A DNA stretch of 64,000 bases from Peribacillus sp. Bi96 (GTDB lineage Bacteria; Bacillota; Bacilli; Bacillales; DSM-1321). The stretch is from the NCBI RefSeq assembly GCF_918698115.1, contig NZ_CAKKLV010000015.1, forward strand, positions 1 to 64,000, given 5' to 3'. How positions within the stretch are numbered: the stretch's first letter is position 1; every line of letters starts with the position of its first letter. The notes under the pieces were generated by a model. It saw nothing but the letters and a program-made list of their open reading frames with translations, searched no databases and was not told the origin of the DNA. A program made the translations under genes and the position numbers. This document shows positions 51,718 to 62,405 of the stretch, piece after piece.

Positions 51718-53721
51718 TTATTTAAGCATTTCTTTAACACGAGCAACTACATTTTCTACAGTGAAACCAAACTCTTGCATGATCTTACCGCCTGGTGCAG
51801 AAGCTCCAAAATGATTGATGGCCAATATTTCACCCTCATCACCTGCATAACGATCCCAACCAAAAGGTGACGCCACTTCGATGGCTAGACGTTTTTTCAC
51901 TGCCGGATTAATTACACTTTGTTTATATTCTTTAGATTGAGTTTCAAATCGATCCCATGATGGCATGCTGATTACCGAAACTTCAATTCCTTCTGTTGCT
52001 AAAGCTTTCTGTGCTTCTACAGCCAAGTTCACTTCGGAACCTGTCGCAAGGAGTAATGCATCGGCTACTTCTTTCTTAGAAGCGGAGATGATGTAAGCCC
52101 CTTTGGAAACACCTTCATAAGCAGTTTCGGAAGTGTCTTTTATTGTTGGTAATCCTTGACGTGTAAGTACAAGGGCAGTTGGTTTATTTGTAGACTCCAT
52201 AGCCACTTTCCAAGCTGCTGCCGTTTCATTACCATCAGCTGGACGGATAACGCCCAGGTTCGGCATAGCCCGTAATGATGCCAACTGTTCAATTGGCTCA
52301 TGTGTCGGTCCATCTTCCCCTACAGCAATGCTGTCATGGGTGAAAACATAAGTAACAGGTAAGCCCATCAATGCTGCCATTCTTATGGCAGGACGTAAGT
52401 AATCAGAGAATACGAAGAATGTTCCCCCGTACACTTTTAATCCACCGTGAAGGGTCATCCCATTCAAAGCCGCCCCCATAGCAAACTCACGTACACCAAA
52501 CCAGATATTACGACCACTGTAATTGCCTGGTAATAGATCTGTCTCACCTTTGATGGCAGTATTATTAGACCCAGCTAAATCTGCTGAACCACCGATGAAG
52601 CTAGGAACTCTTTTGGCAATCGCATTTAATACTTCCCCACTTGAAGCACGGGAAGCTAATGTTTTACCTTCTTCATAGACCGGAATATCCTGATCCCATT
52701 CAGCAGGCATTTCACCTTTGATTGCTAACTCCAATTGTTCAGCTAACTCAGGATGTGCTTCTTTATAATTTTTGAACAATTCGTTCCATGCTTCTTCTTT
52801 TTGAGCGCCTGCATCTACACAAGCTTCATTGAAATGTGAATACACTTCTTCAGGAACGTAGAAATCCTCTTCAAATGTCCATTTATATGCTTCCTTAGTC
52901 AGCTTCAGCTCATCTGCACCAAGCGGAGCGCCGTGAACAGCAGATTTACCTGAACGGTTTGGTGAACCGTAACCAATAACGGTTTTCACTTCTATTAATG
53001 TTGGGCGTGTATCATCAGATTTCGCTTCTTCAATCGCTTTAGCAATTCCCTGAAGATCATTGCCATCCTCAACACGGATATATTGCCAGCCATAAGATTT
53101 GAACCGGTCTGCTACACTTTCACTAAATGATTGGCTTAAGTCGCCATCAAGGGAAATGTCATTAGAATCATATAAAACAACAAGTCTTCCAAGTTGAAGA
53201 TGTCCGGCTAATGAAGCGGCTTCTGCAGAAACGCCTTCCATTAAATCTCCATCTCCACAAATGCTATATGTAAAGTGATCGACAACATTATATGAATCAC
53301 GGTTATAGCTTTCTGCCAAGTGGCGTTCTGCCATTGCCATACCAACTGCCATTGCAATCCCTTGCCCGAGCGGTCCTGTCGTTGCATCTACACCAGCAGT
53401 ATGTCCGAATTCAGGATGACCTGGAGTTTTGCTGCCCCATTGGCGGAAGCTTTTCAAATCATCGATAGATAAGCCATATCCTGATAAATGAAGAAGGCTG
53501 TATAACAGCATAGATCCATGACCAGCTGAAAGAACAAAGCGATCTCTATTAAACCAATCTGGATTTTTTGGGTTATGATTCATGTATTCAGTCCATAGTT
53601 TATACGCCATTGGCGCTGCACCCATTGGCATACCTGGATGACCTGAATTAGCCTTTTCAATTGCATCAATCGATAATGTACGAATCGTATTGATGGAAAG
53701 TGCATCTAATTTATCTAACAT
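51718..53721 (-). CDS. tkt: Transketolase
   Basis: A 667-residue thiamine diphosphate enzyme of the pentose phosphate pathway. The N-terminal [21 protein letters not shown], the ThDP motif [33 protein letters not shown], and the middle-domain [26 protein letters not shown] are clear, as is the C-terminal domain. ATG 53721 gives MLDKLDALS and follows AAGGGATG; length equals the B. subtilis enzyme. Confidence 0.97.
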   Translation of the reverse strand: MLDKLDALSINTIRTLSIDAIEKANSGHPGMPMGAAPMAYKLWTEYMNHNPKNPDWFNRDRFVLSAGHGSMLLYSLLHLSGYGLSIDDLKSFRQWGSKTPGHPEFGHTAGVDATTGPLGQGIAMAVGMAMAERHLAESYNRDSYNVVDHFTYSICGDGDLMEGVSAEAASLAGHLQLGRLVVLYDSNDISLDGDLSQSFSESVADRFKSYGWQYIRVEDGNDLQGIAKAIEEAKSDDTRPTLIEVKTVIGYGSPNRSGKSAVHGAPLGADELKLTKEAYKWTFEEDFYVPEEVYSHFNEACVDAGAQKEEAWNELFKNYKEAHPELAEQLELAIKGEMPAEWDQDIPVYEEGKTLASRASSGEVLNAIAKRVPSFIGGSADLAGSNNTAIKGETDLLPGNYSGRNIWFGVREFAMGAALNGMTLHGGLKVYGGTFFVFSDYLRPAIRMAALMGLPVTYVFTHDSIAVGEDGPTHEPIEQLASLRAMPNLGVIRPADGNETAAAWKVAMESTNKPTALVLTRQGLPTIKDTSETAYEGVSKGAYIISASKKEVADALLLATGSEVNLAVEAQKALATEGIEVSVISMPSWDRFETQSKEYKQSVINPAVKKRLAIEVASPFGWDRYAGDEGEILAINHFGASAPGGKIMQEFGFTVENVVARVKEMLK

Positions 53722-53951
53722 ATTGTAAAACATCCCTTCCTGTAATGTACCTCTTTATATTATAGTGACCTGCATAATATCACAACTAAAATCACTATTT
53801 ACTACCTCAATACTTCAATTTTTAAAAAAATTTGGAAGTCCCCTATTTAGATTAAACTAAATGGGAGAATACATACATGAATGCAATTTCTTATTAATCA
53901 TAAAGCAAAAAGAATCTTCCAATGGAGTGTACCATCAGAAAATTCCAAGCA

Positions 53952-54185
53952 TTAATGTAAGTTTCTTTTATCTTTTATATCTTTTATCTTTTGAGGAGTG
54001 ACATCATTACCTTCTGGATCGACAATTTTTACATGCTCCAACGTATTGGACATGGACCGTCTAAATGTTTCCAAATACTCACTTCTTAATTGTGTTTGCT
54101 CTTTCGCCTCAACTTCCGTTAAGCCTTCTTCCTTTGCTTTTTTAGAAAGTTCATTAATACGTGTTAATTTTTCTTGTGATAGCAT
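53952..54185 (-). CDS. ynzC: YnzC, DUF896 protein
   Basis: A 77-residue protein: LTRINELSKKAKEEGLTEVEAKEQTQLRSEYLETFRRSM is the DUF896/UPF0291 two-helix hairpin. In B. subtilis it is in the LexA-controlled yneA-yneB-ynzC operon. The order and direction are the same here. Function unknown. Confidence 0.9.
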   Translation of the reverse strand: MLSQEKLTRINELSKKAKEEGLTEVEAKEQTQLRSEYLETFRRSMSNTLEHVKIVDPEGNDVTPQKIKDIKDKRNLH

Positions 54186-54250
54186 AATTTCGCTCCTTCA
54201 TAATCTGCGGATATTGTCATGGTATTAAAAAAAAAGCGAAATTACAAGTT

Positions 54251-54913
<663 letters not shown>

Positions 54914-54926
54914 CTACCTTCGCTAC

Positions 54927-55238
54927 TTACTGCTCACTTGCCAAATTCTGAACAAGTTCTTCCCCTTTAACAGGAATGACAATGACTTGACCAGGTTTAA
55001 TTGAATCCGCCCTGACCCCATTATGCTCTTCTATCCAACCAATGAATTCTTTTTTTGTCAAATTAGCTTCTTCATATTCTTCGGCAATTCCCCATAAGGT
55101 GTCACCTTCACTTACTTCTATAGAAAGGAAATCCTTTTTTTGATCGTTATTTAATGTGCAAGAGAATAAAATTGAAAAGATGAATACAGATCCCGCTAAT
55201 AGAATCGTATAAATATAGTTTTTGTATAAATTTTTCAT
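54927..55238 (-). CDS. yneA: YneA, SOS cell-division suppressor
   Basis: A 103-residue protein: N-terminal membrane helix (residues about 10-26), then a LysM domain (SIEVSEGDTLWGIAEEYEEANLTKKEFIGWIEEHN and IKPGQVIVIPV). YneA delays septation during DNA damage. It is divergent from lexA with three LexA boxes between. It starts the yneA-yneB-ynzC operon. Confidence 0.93.
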   Translation of the reverse strand: MKNLYKNYIYTILLAGSVFIFSILFSCTLNNDQKKDFLSIEVSEGDTLWGIAEEYEEANLTKKEFIGWIEEHNGVRADSIKPGQVIVIPVKGEELVQNLASEQ

Positions 55239-55254
55239 AAATATCCCTCCAAAG

Positions 55255-55268
55255 CGAATGTTCGTTCG
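55255..55268. promoter_or_regulatory. LexA box 1
   Basis: CGAATGTTCGTTCG; one mismatch from CGAAC-N4-GTTYG. Confidence 0.75.
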
Positions 55269-55291
55269 TATGTTATATTCAAATTATAATA

Positions 55292-55305
55292 CGAACGTTT
55301 GTTTC
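55292..55305. promoter_or_regulatory. LexA box 2
   Basis: CGAACGTTTGTTTC; one mismatch from CGAAC-N4-GTTYG. Confidence 0.75.
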
Positions 55306-55321
55306 AGTCAATAACAAAATT

Positions 55322-55335
55322 CGAACTTATGTTTG
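55322..55335. promoter_or_regulatory. LexA box 3
   Basis: CGAACTTATGTTTG; a full match to CGAAC-N4-GTTYG, nearest to lexA. Confidence 0.85.
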
Positions 55336-55393
55336 TATAGAGATGGGGGCCATGATATAATAAAGCAAAGAACATTGGAGAAGAGGTGCAAAA

Positions 55394-56017
55394 ATGACTA
55401 AACTATCAAAACGGCAGCAAGATATTCTTGATTTCATTAAAGAAGAAGTCCGCCAAAAAGGGTATCCACCTTCCGTAAGGGAGATTGGCGAAGCAGTGGG
55501 ACTTGCATCAAGTTCAACAGTTCACGGACATTTATCCCGCCTGGAAAGCAAAGGGCTGATAAGACGTGACCCTACCAAGCCGAGGGCCATTGAAATCCTG
55601 AATTTAGAAGAAGCCAACAGTATTCCGAAAACGAATGTCGTGAACGTACCTTTACTTGGAAAAGTAACAGCGGGCATGCCGATTACGGCCATTGAGAACA
55701 TAGAAGAATACTTCCCGCTTCCCGAAAGCATGGTTCCACATGATGACCATGTATTCATGCTCGAAATCATGGGAGAGAGTATGATCGAGGCAGGAATTCA
55801 TGATGGGGATTATGTCATCGTGAAACAACAAAGCAGTGCCAATAACGGAGATATCGTCGTGGCCATGACTGAAGATGATGAAGCCACTGTAAAACGATTC
55901 TTTAAGGAACCGGATTACATAAGGCTTCAGCCTGAGAACTCAAATATGGAACCCATTATTTTAAGAGATGTTTCGATACTTGGAAAAGTAATAGGCTTAT
56001 ATAGACAAATACACTAA
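55394..56017 (+). CDS. lexA: LexA repressor
   Basis: A 207-residue SOS repressor: winged HTH (residues 1-65, [30 protein letters not shown]), cleavage site A93-G94 in VTAGMP, catalytic Ser129 in GESM and Lys167 in TVKRF. GAGGTG precedes the ATG. It is divergent from yneA. Confidence 0.97.
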   Translation: MTKLSKRQQDILDFIKEEVRQKGYPPSVREIGEAVGLASSSTVHGHLSRLESKGLIRRDPTKPRAIEILNLEEANSIPKTNVVNVPLLGKVTAGMPITAIENIEEYFPLPESMVPHDDHVFMLEIMGESMIEAGIHDGDYVIVKQQSSANNGDIVVAMTEDDEATVKRFFKEPDYIRLQPENSNMEPIILRDVSILGKVIGLYRQIH

Positions 56018-56018
56018 A

Positions 56019-56042
56019 AGCGCTAAAGGCGCTTTTTTTGTT
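56019..56042 (+). terminator. Terminator after lexA
   Basis: AAAGCGC-N5-GCGCTTTTTTT. Confidence 0.85.
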
Positions 56043-56749
56043 TGTTTTAATTTATGTCCCAAACTCTCTCATTATGCATATGTAAGACTAGGTTTTGATT
56101 ACTATTTTTTAATAGTATGGAATTTTATAGGATTATTTCAATTTCCCCTTTTTCTTTTAAGGTTGATAGGAAAGTAAACTATCGCCATTCGGTGCGTGGA
56201 AGCCTATGTAAATGTAACCTTTTGTTAAATTAAAAAAAGAGAGGAATAAATTCACCACTCAGATAAAATTCATTACACTTTCGCCGATCAAGTTAAAAAA
56301 TCTGTACTTCCATAAAATCCTATGCTTTGGCAGGCTCAAAGACGGAATCTTGACGGTATGATTATCTTCAACAATTCTGAATCATACTTCTCTATATTTC
56401 GGTTCTTAGCCATAGCCCAAATCGAATTTTTCTGTGCTTCTCAGTAGTCATTTTCTACTATGACAGCAGTATATAAATTTCTATCTACCCAGTTGGATAT
56501 TTTCTGAATCGTTAAACTGGCGTACCGTTGACACCTAAACCATTTTATCCTCCAACGTAGAAAAAGCCATCACATCCATTACTTTCCTTGGATTGATGGC
56601 TTTATAAATTGACCGTTGAAAATCTTCAAAGCTGTTCGAATTACCTTTCTTTGATAAATGACTTCTTTCGTAAAAATTACTGTGGTATAAATCCTACCTA
56701 AATGGTGAAAGTTAATTTTGTATATCTTCCAATTTAAGGTGGTGAAATT
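56043..56749. other. Non-coding stretch
   Basis: No gene seen. One hairpin at about 56563-56603 (AGCCATCA-CATCCA with TGGAT-TGATGGCT) with a T run on the minus strand. Confidence 0.55.
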
Positions 56750-57037
56750 ATGGACTTCCCGACCATCCATACAAATTTTTGGGATGCAGTGATAGCCATT
56801 CCTACCATAATAATACTAACTCAACTGATTAAGGTTTTGTTTCATACTCCTAAAAAATTCATCCCTACCATCGCATTAGTTCTTGGCTTGTTCATTTCCA
56901 TTTTCATCAGCCATAGAAATCATTTGGTTGCAGGAATTTTTATGGGCTGGTTTTATGGCTATGCAAGCATAGGCAATTACGCTGCGCTCAAAACTGGCAT
57001 TTTGTCCTATAGAGCATCTAATGAAAAGACAGATTAG
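56750..57037 (+). CDS. Holin-like membrane protein, A118-type
   Basis: A 95-residue protein with three hydrophobic segments (about residues 12-30, 38-54, 59-78). IIILTQLIKVLFHTPKKFIPTIALVLGLFIS resembles the holins of Listeria phage A118 type, with TQ.IK near the N-terminus and a K-F-I-P turn. AAGGTGGTG lies ahead of the ATG. An amidase endolysin is 4.7 kb away on the other strand, not adjacent. Could be a domesticated phage gene. Confidence 0.55.
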   Translation: MDFPTIHTNFWDAVIAIPTIIILTQLIKVLFHTPKKFIPTIALVLGLFISIFISHRNHLVAGIFMGWFYGYASIGNYAALKTGILSYRASNEKTD

Positions 57038-57301
57038 CTATCAGGTGTATGGCCGTCGATGAAATTCATTCATCTATTAAATCCATAGGCTACTGCACAG
57101 CATCTATGCCATCGACCACTCGCAATTTATATTGCGGTATGCTGCTGTAAGAACGAATAGGCAAACTGTTTTGTTCGTTCATCTTTCACATAGAAACCAC
57201 TCTCAAGATCCGTTGAACTTTCATTAATCTCCTTGATAAATTTCTGGTGGTAAAGGCTTCTTTCCACTGTTTTCACGATCTTGATTTATTTCTTCGACTG
57301 T

Positions 57302-57340
57302 AGACAAACTCGAAAATAATTGAGTTTGTCTCAGTTTTTT
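57302..57340 (+). terminator. Terminator
   Basis: AGACAAACTC pairs with GAGTTTGTCT, followed by CAGTTTTTT. Confidence 0.8.
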
Positions 57341-57427
57341 AGGTTTGTAAATTCGAACGTTGCCTCCAGGCACTCGCTTTCAGCGTTCGGTCCGGGATGC
57401 CTTCAATAAAGAGAAGGCATCTTCTTC

Positions 57428-59020
57428 TTATTTTTCAATATAAACAGAACGAATTAGCGTACGGGTTCTTTCAGCACCACTCACACTTTTTTCCATGACA
57501 TCAATCGTTACATTATAAACACCCGATTTAGGTACATCTGGAAGGGTACCTGAAAAATTTTCTTTGTCCATTACTTGAATAGAGCTTTTTTCATTAATTT
57601 CATTCCCGGATTCATCTAACAAATGAACCATAAAAGTGGTGCTGATTGGCCCTTTTTTATTATTGATAGGATTCTTTATTAAAAATTTCGCATCCTTTTG
57701 CTTAACCTTTCCAGGCATGCTTAATGTAATGGGATTCTTTTCGTTAAATTGTGCGGTTAACAGGTATGCATCAGTTGGTGACTTAGTCTTCATTCGCACT
57801 CTCCAGTCCCCAATTTCAAGGTTGTTTCCATTAAATGTTTGGATGGTTGCACCATTAAAAAAGGAAGCTTCATTTTTTGCAGAGTGGACTTTTACCGAAG
57901 GCGAATGCCTTTTATTGGATGGAGAAATTAATTCAACCTCAACATCTTTTGAGGCTGTATATATGGTTATCATACCTGGGGCTGCTTCATTTACATGGAA
58001 ACTTTGTTCGTTCCAGATATTTTGTTGCAGTTCACCGCCTAGAACGGTTTGTGCGAGAGCGGTTGTAATGACATCATCTTCAACTTGTTGTTTATATTTT
58101 ACAATTACACTCGGAAGCTCAACGGTAGAAGCGCTTCTTAAATAGGGCTCAATTCTTGGAAATACAGCTGAACCCACTCGAATATTATCGTGATCTAAGT
58201 TTGGATCAGTAAACAAATGTGACGCATAGGGAATTTTTGAACTCCATACATTCACTAAACCATCATTTTCTCCATACGTAGATAAATATTGTCCCCCCAT
58301 TGATAAAGCAGAAAGTGCTGGTCCTCTATTCATTCCTGTCACCGTGAAATACATGTTTTTACGAGAGTTAACATGGTTGTCCGTGGCAGAGCGAAATTCC
58401 GCCATTTTGCCAACTTGCAAAGAATATGTTCCATCATCTTTTTGACCTAAAAGCGAACCAAGCCAACCTGCATACCAGCTATAAGCCAAATCAGCTAGAT
58501 GAGAACCGTGATGTGGAGAAGCTAAAGTGATGATCCTGCCAACATATTGGTGGGCTCCATAGTGTACAAGAGCCGCTTGGGTGTCTGGTCCACCTTTGCT
58601 GTGAGCAATAACATTTACTTTTTCTCCGCCGAAATGGGTACTGATTTCCTCAAGCATGGATGCTAACAGCCTACCATTATCATATTGGCTAGCAGATCCA
58701 TTACCAGCTGAATCATAAAGCTGAACAAAAACGGTTTGGTAGCCAGCCTCATATGCTTTGGTATACATATCATTGATACCATGATAATCCGTTTCACCGT
58801 ACCAGCTTGTTGAGCTGCCATTTTTCCCTTGAACAAATACGATAGGTGGTTTATTTACGTCAAGATTGGGAGGGATGCTTCCCAGAAACCAATCCCCTGG
58901 GCTGAAAGTTTCGGAAGGCGGCTTCAATTTTCCCGCTGTGGAAATGTCTGGTTTTGCCATAATTAATATTGTTAATATAAGGACAAGAAAAATGACATAA
59001 TTGATTATATTCCTTTTCAA
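57428..59020 (-). CDS. Secreted triacylglycerol lipase-like alpha/beta hydrolase
   Basis: A 530-residue protein with an N-terminal membrane/signal segment (residues about 6-22). PIVFVQGKNGSSTSWYG is the oxyanion region, VIAHSKGGPDTQAAL has the nucleophile Ser, YGENDGLVNVWS the likely Asp, and LDHDNIRVG the likely His. The last 240 residues are beta-rich, ending in a repeat-like ESGNEINEKSSIQVMDKENFSG region. This matches large Bacillus lipases with an extra C-terminal domain. Single gene. Confidence 0.8.
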   Translation of the reverse strand: MKRNIINYVIFLVLILTILIMAKPDISTAGKLKPPSETFSPGDWFLGSIPPNLDVNKPPIVFVQGKNGSSTSWYGETDYHGINDMYTKAYEAGYQTVFVQLYDSAGNGSASQYDNGRLLASMLEEISTHFGGEKVNVIAHSKGGPDTQAALVHYGAHQYVGRIITLASPHHGSHLADLAYSWYAGWLGSLLGQKDDGTYSLQVGKMAEFRSATDNHVNSRKNMYFTVTGMNRGPALSALSMGGQYLSTYGENDGLVNVWSSKIPYASHLFTDPNLDHDNIRVGSAVFPRIEPYLRSASTVELPSVIVKYKQQVEDDVITTALAQTVLGGELQQNIWNEQSFHVNEAAPGMITIYTASKDVEVELISPSNKRHSPSVKVHSAKNEASFFNGATIQTFNGNNLEIGDWRVRMKTKSPTDAYLLTAQFNEKNPITLSMPGKVKQKDAKFLIKNPINNKKGPISTTFMVHLLDESGNEINEKSSIQVMDKENFSGTLPDVPKSGVYNVTIDVMEKSVSGAERTRTLIRSVYIEK

Positions 59021-59590
59021 TTGTTATCTCCTCCCATATCCTTTGTAATTTTGAATCTCCTATTATCTATGTCCTCCTTTACCAAGTCTGCTTTATCCAT
59101 TCATTAGTTTATATTTGTACTTTTACAATCCATTACCTGCAATCTTTATAAAAATGGGAGAAAAAAACTAGAAGGAATTCATTAATATAGAGATAAAGTA
59201 TGAGGATGCGTCATTGTTACTTACGGACGATTTCTATAAACTCATTTCGATTGGCGGAGAGTGCTTAACTTTGAGGGATATTTTCTTTAACTTCATGCCC
59301 CACTTTTAGTGATTCTCTTTTTTCACAACGTACAAAAATAGGATTTCACAATAAGGACACAGTTGAGCTTTAGAAATTATGGAAGAAGACCTTATCATCA
59401 CATGCAGTTTAAGTTCCTTACGTAAAAATGAGAACAAGCCCTTCTCGCAAAGGATAAAGGGCTTGACTATTTATGAACCTCCGTACTAATTCCTTTGAAT
59501 ATGACACTATCCGATTGCCCCTAATCTTGGTGTTTTTGACAACAATTTTTCCAATAGATACACAATTAATCTCTTTTTTAAACAAAACCC
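59021..59590. other. Non-coding stretch
   Basis: No gene found; one hairpin at 59435-59465 (CAAGCCCTT with AAGGGCTTG). Confidence 0.5.
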
Positions 59591-59752
59591 TTACACATTG
59601 CTAAAGAGAATTCCCTTTCCAATCGCAATGGTACTAACGGCTGCTCCTACAGCAACTTTTCCATCCACTACACCAAACTTATATGGACTTTTGTATCCCC
59701 TTGGCGGGTTAGAGTTGCCGATGAAAAGATTTTCCATATCGTCATGAAGCAC
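59591..59752 (-). CDS. Possible 53-residue protein after the XRE gene
   Basis: From GTG 59752 the frame gives LHDDMENLFIGNSNPPRGYK, then PYKFGVVDGKVAVGAAVSTIAIGKGILFSNV. The second half is a Gly/Ala-rich hydrophobic segment. It begins 18 bases after the XRE stop with a weak AAAGG site. Not recognised; may be a phage-type small protein. Confidence 0.4.
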   Translation of the reverse strand: MLHDDMENLFIGNSNPPRGYKSPYKFGVVDGKVAVGAAVSTIAIGKGILFSNV

Positions 59753-59769
59753 ATTTAGCCTTTGACCCT

Positions 59770-59994
59770 TTAACTACATTTAAAGTGTAGGTGAGGGTCA
59801 AAAAAAATGATATCATCGATCGAGAATCCTACACATTCAGCAAACATATACGCCTTATCAATCCGCAACGGAATCTTATATTGCTCATAGTCAATGTAGG
59901 TCCTTTTGGCCATCTTTAGCACTTTTGCCATTTCTTCTTGAGTTATACCTTTATACTTCCTAGCTTGTTTAAGTGTGAATTTAACGTTTGTCAT
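59770..59994 (-). CDS. XRE-family HTH protein, Cro-like
   Basis: A 74-residue protein almost entirely an HTH_3 domain (TLKQARKYKGITQEEMAKVLKMAKRTYIDYEQ). It is divergent from the S24-type repressor at 60128, the order of a phage lysogeny switch. Likely Cro-like. Confidence 0.8.
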   Translation of the reverse strand: MTNVKFTLKQARKYKGITQEEMAKVLKMAKRTYIDYEQYKIPLRIDKAYMFAECVGFSIDDIIFFDPHLHFKCS

Positions 59995-60074
59995 ATCTTG
60001 TCACCCCCTATTATAAAAATAATATCACACTTGAAGTATAGTTTCCAACAATTTTTTGTAAAATTCACGCACTT

Positions 60075-60086
60075 TGAGTTTACTCA
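60075..60086. promoter_or_regulatory. Possible operator of the phage-type switch
   Basis: TGAGT-TT-ACTCA, a perfect 12-bp palindrome in the 133-base intergenic region of the divergent pair. Confidence 0.45.
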
Positions 60087-60127
60087 CTTTCACTCATGGT
60101 GTATATTCGAGGTAGAGGTGAAGAAAT

Positions 60128-60766
60128 ATGCACATTGGTGAACGGATTAAAATGTTTAGAAAAGAACGAAAAATGACACAAGAAGATTTGGCAAAAATAT
60201 TAAAAGTGGCCCCAACGGCAGTTTCAGCTTGGGAATCAGGGCGGAATAAGCCATTAATGGATAAATTGAGCATGATGTCCACCTGCTTTGAAGTACCTCT
60301 TTCTCACCTCATTGAAGGAACACCTATCGTTAAAAATAATCCTTCAATGGAATTTTTAAACGAAAATAATGTTAGATTAATTGGTGTCTACGGAAATATC
60401 CATGCTGGAGAGCCAAATTTTACCCATGAATATATAGAAGCGTATATGCCGACATTAAATTCCATGCTAAAAACCGATCAAGAATACTTTTTCCTTAGAG
60501 TAAATGGCAACAGCATGAACAAAGAATTCAGTGACGGATCCTTGATCCTTGTTGAAAAAACAACCTACGTCGATAATGGGAAAATTGGTGTGGTCTTAGT
60601 AAATGGGTACGATGCTACTGTCAAAAAAGTAAATATTAACGAAGAAAGCATCACACTAACTCCCTGCAGCACGGATCCTTTTTATGAAGAAAAAATCTAT
60701 CATATCAAAAATGATCGCGTACGAATTTTAGGGAAAGTGGTTCAAGCGATTAAAATATACGATTGA
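60128..60766 (+). CDS. Phage-type repressor with S24 (LexA-like) peptidase domain
   Basis: A 212-residue protein: HTH_3 (residues 3-60, MTQEDLAKILKVAPTAVSAWESGRNKP), then a self-cleaving domain with A93-G94 in IHAGEP, Ser129 in VNGNSMNKEF and Lys166 in ATVKKV. The pattern is that of a CI-like repressor inactivated by RecA in DNA damage. Good ribosome site (AGAGGTG). No structural phage genes are nearby, so this is a remnant or a domesticated switch. Confidence 0.88.
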   Translation: MHIGERIKMFRKERKMTQEDLAKILKVAPTAVSAWESGRNKPLMDKLSMMSTCFEVPLSHLIEGTPIVKNNPSMEFLNENNVRLIGVYGNIHAGEPNFTHEYIEAYMPTLNSMLKTDQEYFFLRVNGNSMNKEFSDGSLILVEKTTYVDNGKIGVVLVNGYDATVKKVNINEESITLTPCSTDPFYEEKIYHIKNDRVRILGKVVQAIKIYD

Positions 60767-60983
60767 AAACTCAGTGCCCTTTAGGGTTTCATTAGTGGCA
60801 ATGAAGAAATTGTTTACATACAACGACCCTATCTTTACGATGGTCATCTTTTAAAAACATTCAATTTGGTGATACATATAAGGTACAGGCCATATGGTTT
60901 GTGCTTTTTTAGTCTTGTTTTAATGAAACATGGATTTAAAATATCATATAAGAATCGATAATAAAATATAATAATGAACATTT

Positions 60984-61180
60984 GCCCCTGTAGCTCTAGA
61001 AGGGAAGAGCGCCGGAAAACATTGTAGCCACCGGGTCGCAAGGTAAGGGTTTCAGAAGCACCGAAAAGCAAATAAGCTGAGGCAGGTGCAATTCCTGCCG
61101 GTGAAAATCCGTAGGGAAGCGTGTTCTCCCCTAACCTATGCTTACCGAAAGGAGTGCGGGTTCGAATCCCGTCAGGGGCT
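60984..61180 (+). ncRNA. tRNA-like RNA with a structured insertion
   Basis: Both ends fit tRNA geometry: 7-bp acceptor stem (GCCCCTG at 60984-60990 with CAGGGGC at 61173-61179), two bases, a D-arm (GCTC/GAGC, 60993-61010), and a T-arm (GCGGG-TTCGAAT-CCCGT, 61156-61172). No standard anticodon arm can be drawn: CCGG at 61012 pairs with CCGG at 61031 around a 15-base loop. About 115 further bases follow, closed by GGTAAG/CTTACC (61042-61047, 61141-61146) and containing a hairpin GCAGG-TGCAATT-CCTGC like a second T-arm. CCA is not encoded. An intron-bearing tRNA or a tRNA-mimic RNA is possible. Confidence 0.6.
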
Positions 61181-61282
61181 TGTTTCTCTATAAAACTGCC
61201 ATCTATTATGGAGTCTCGGTTTGTTAATAAAAAAACATAAAAGATTGTAGACAAAAGGAGTTTCAGCTAAACTTTATAACAA

Positions 61283-61425
61283 TTGGATTGGAACGGAAGG
61301 TACGAGACTCCAGCTTAGGAATACGCGTCCAAGGGAGACCCCGCAGGCGTAAAGGCGCCAAGGAGGCTCGCGGACCGCCCGCGGAAAGCGAGTGCCTGTA
61401 GTGGAAATCAACAGGCAAATTCAAT
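61283..61425 (+). repeat. Common Bacillus GC-rich intergenic repeat
   Basis: It contains GGAACGGAAGGTACGAGACTC, GGGAGACCCCGCAGGCG, AAGGAGGCTCGCGGACCGCC and CGCGGAAAGCGAGTGCCTG. I recognise this as an element repeated many times in Bacillus-type genomes. GC content is far above its surroundings. A degenerate piece of the opposite strand may lie at 57365-57395. Confidence 0.8.
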
Positions 61426-61624
61426 TATTATCGAGTTAGTCCACAGTCTGAAACTGCCATTTAATATGGCAGGCTTTAAATCGCTTATTTCCCCTTTTAT
61501 TAGGTCTCAGGCAAATCATAACTTTGTCCTATAATCCCCTTTTCGCTCACTTTCAAAATATGTATAGCATGATTTAAACATAATGAGTAAAACGGTCACA
61601 TGTTTTTGACCTTTTTTTGAAGCC

Positions 61625-61664
61625 AATAAAAAAACCCTCTCTTTAAAGAGAAGGGTTTTTACGT
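61625..61664. terminator. Bidirectional terminator
   Basis: AAAAACCCTCTC-TTTAAA-GAGAAGGGTTTTT; serves the amidase gene. Confidence 0.9.
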
Positions 61665-61715
61665 GGTGTGTTTTCTGGAAGTTATACATAATTTAACCCA
61701 TCAATTACAAACTAT

Positions 61716-62405
61716 TCATTTCACTCGTAATTTCTGATTTACAAAAATAGTGTACTGGCTGTCAAGGCCGTTCCACTCCTTAATTTTTTGAACAGTACTG
61801 CCATAGGCCAGGCTTAAGGAATACACCGTGTCCCCGTCAACAACAGTATGGTATACCGCTGTACTTTTCTTTGTAAGATTGAAGCATTTAACGATACCGT
61901 TTACATGTCCTCGAGCAAGGGCTTCAATAAAAGAGGCCGTTTTCAATTTGGCTGCATCATTGACATTATCGATAAATCCATTTTCAGTCAAAAGTGCAGG
62001 CATATCCGTTTCACGGAGCACATGTAAATCTCCTGTTTTTTGTCCTCTGTCTTGGATATTGATGAGCTTCATGACCTCTGAATGAATTTGATCTTGATAC
62101 GTTTTCGTTGCCTGGTTTGTGAAGGTATAAACGTAATCCTCATAACCAGTTCCGCCTCCTGCATTAATGTGGATGGAGAGGTAGAAGTCCGCTCCCCAAG
62201 CGTTCGCTTGATTCGTTCGATCGTTTAAGGAGGGGTACGTATCTAGGGTCCTACTCATTTTTACAGAAACATTATTATATTCTATTATTAAAATATCTTT
62301 CATTCTAGTTGCAATGGATAAAGTTAAATCTTTTTCTTTTAATCCATTTCCCACCGAGCCTGTATCTGTACCGCCGTGTCCGGGGTCAATAAATATTTTT
62401 ACCAT
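61716..62405 (-). CDS. N-acetylmuramoyl-L-alanine amidase with LysM
   Basis: A 229-residue zinc amidase (Amidase_3): IDPGHGGTDTG (His ligand), KEKDLTLSIA (Glu ligand), YLSIHINAGGG (His), and LLTENGFIDN (catalytic Glu). A LysM domain (residues about 187-229: YHTVVDGDTVYSLSLAYG) binds peptidoglycan. There is no signal peptide, as in phage endolysins and mother-cell lytic enzymes such as CwlC. GAGGTG precedes the ATG. Confidence 0.88.
   Translation of the reverse strand: MVKIFIDPGHGGTDTGSVGNGLKEKDLTLSIATRMKDILIIEYNNVSVKMSRTLDTYPSLNDRTNQANAWGADFYLSIHINAGGGTGYEDYVYTFTNQATKTYQDQIHSEVMKLINIQDRGQKTGDLHVLRETDMPALLTENGFIDNVNDAAKLKTASFIEALARGHVNGIVKCFNLTKKSTAVYHTVVDGDTVYSLSLAYGSTVQKIKEWNGLDSQYTIFVNQKLRVK

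Noticed and set aside
61081..61120. Cobalamin riboswitch-like GGTGAAAATCC inside the tRNA-like RNA
   Set aside because: The other conserved boxes of that riboswitch are missing and the tRNA arms explain the ends.
60844..61254. A 136-codon minus-strand frame over the tRNA-like RNA
   Set aside because: Its sequence (DGIRTRTP, IAPASAYL) is the usual antisense translation of tRNA arms; no ribosome site.
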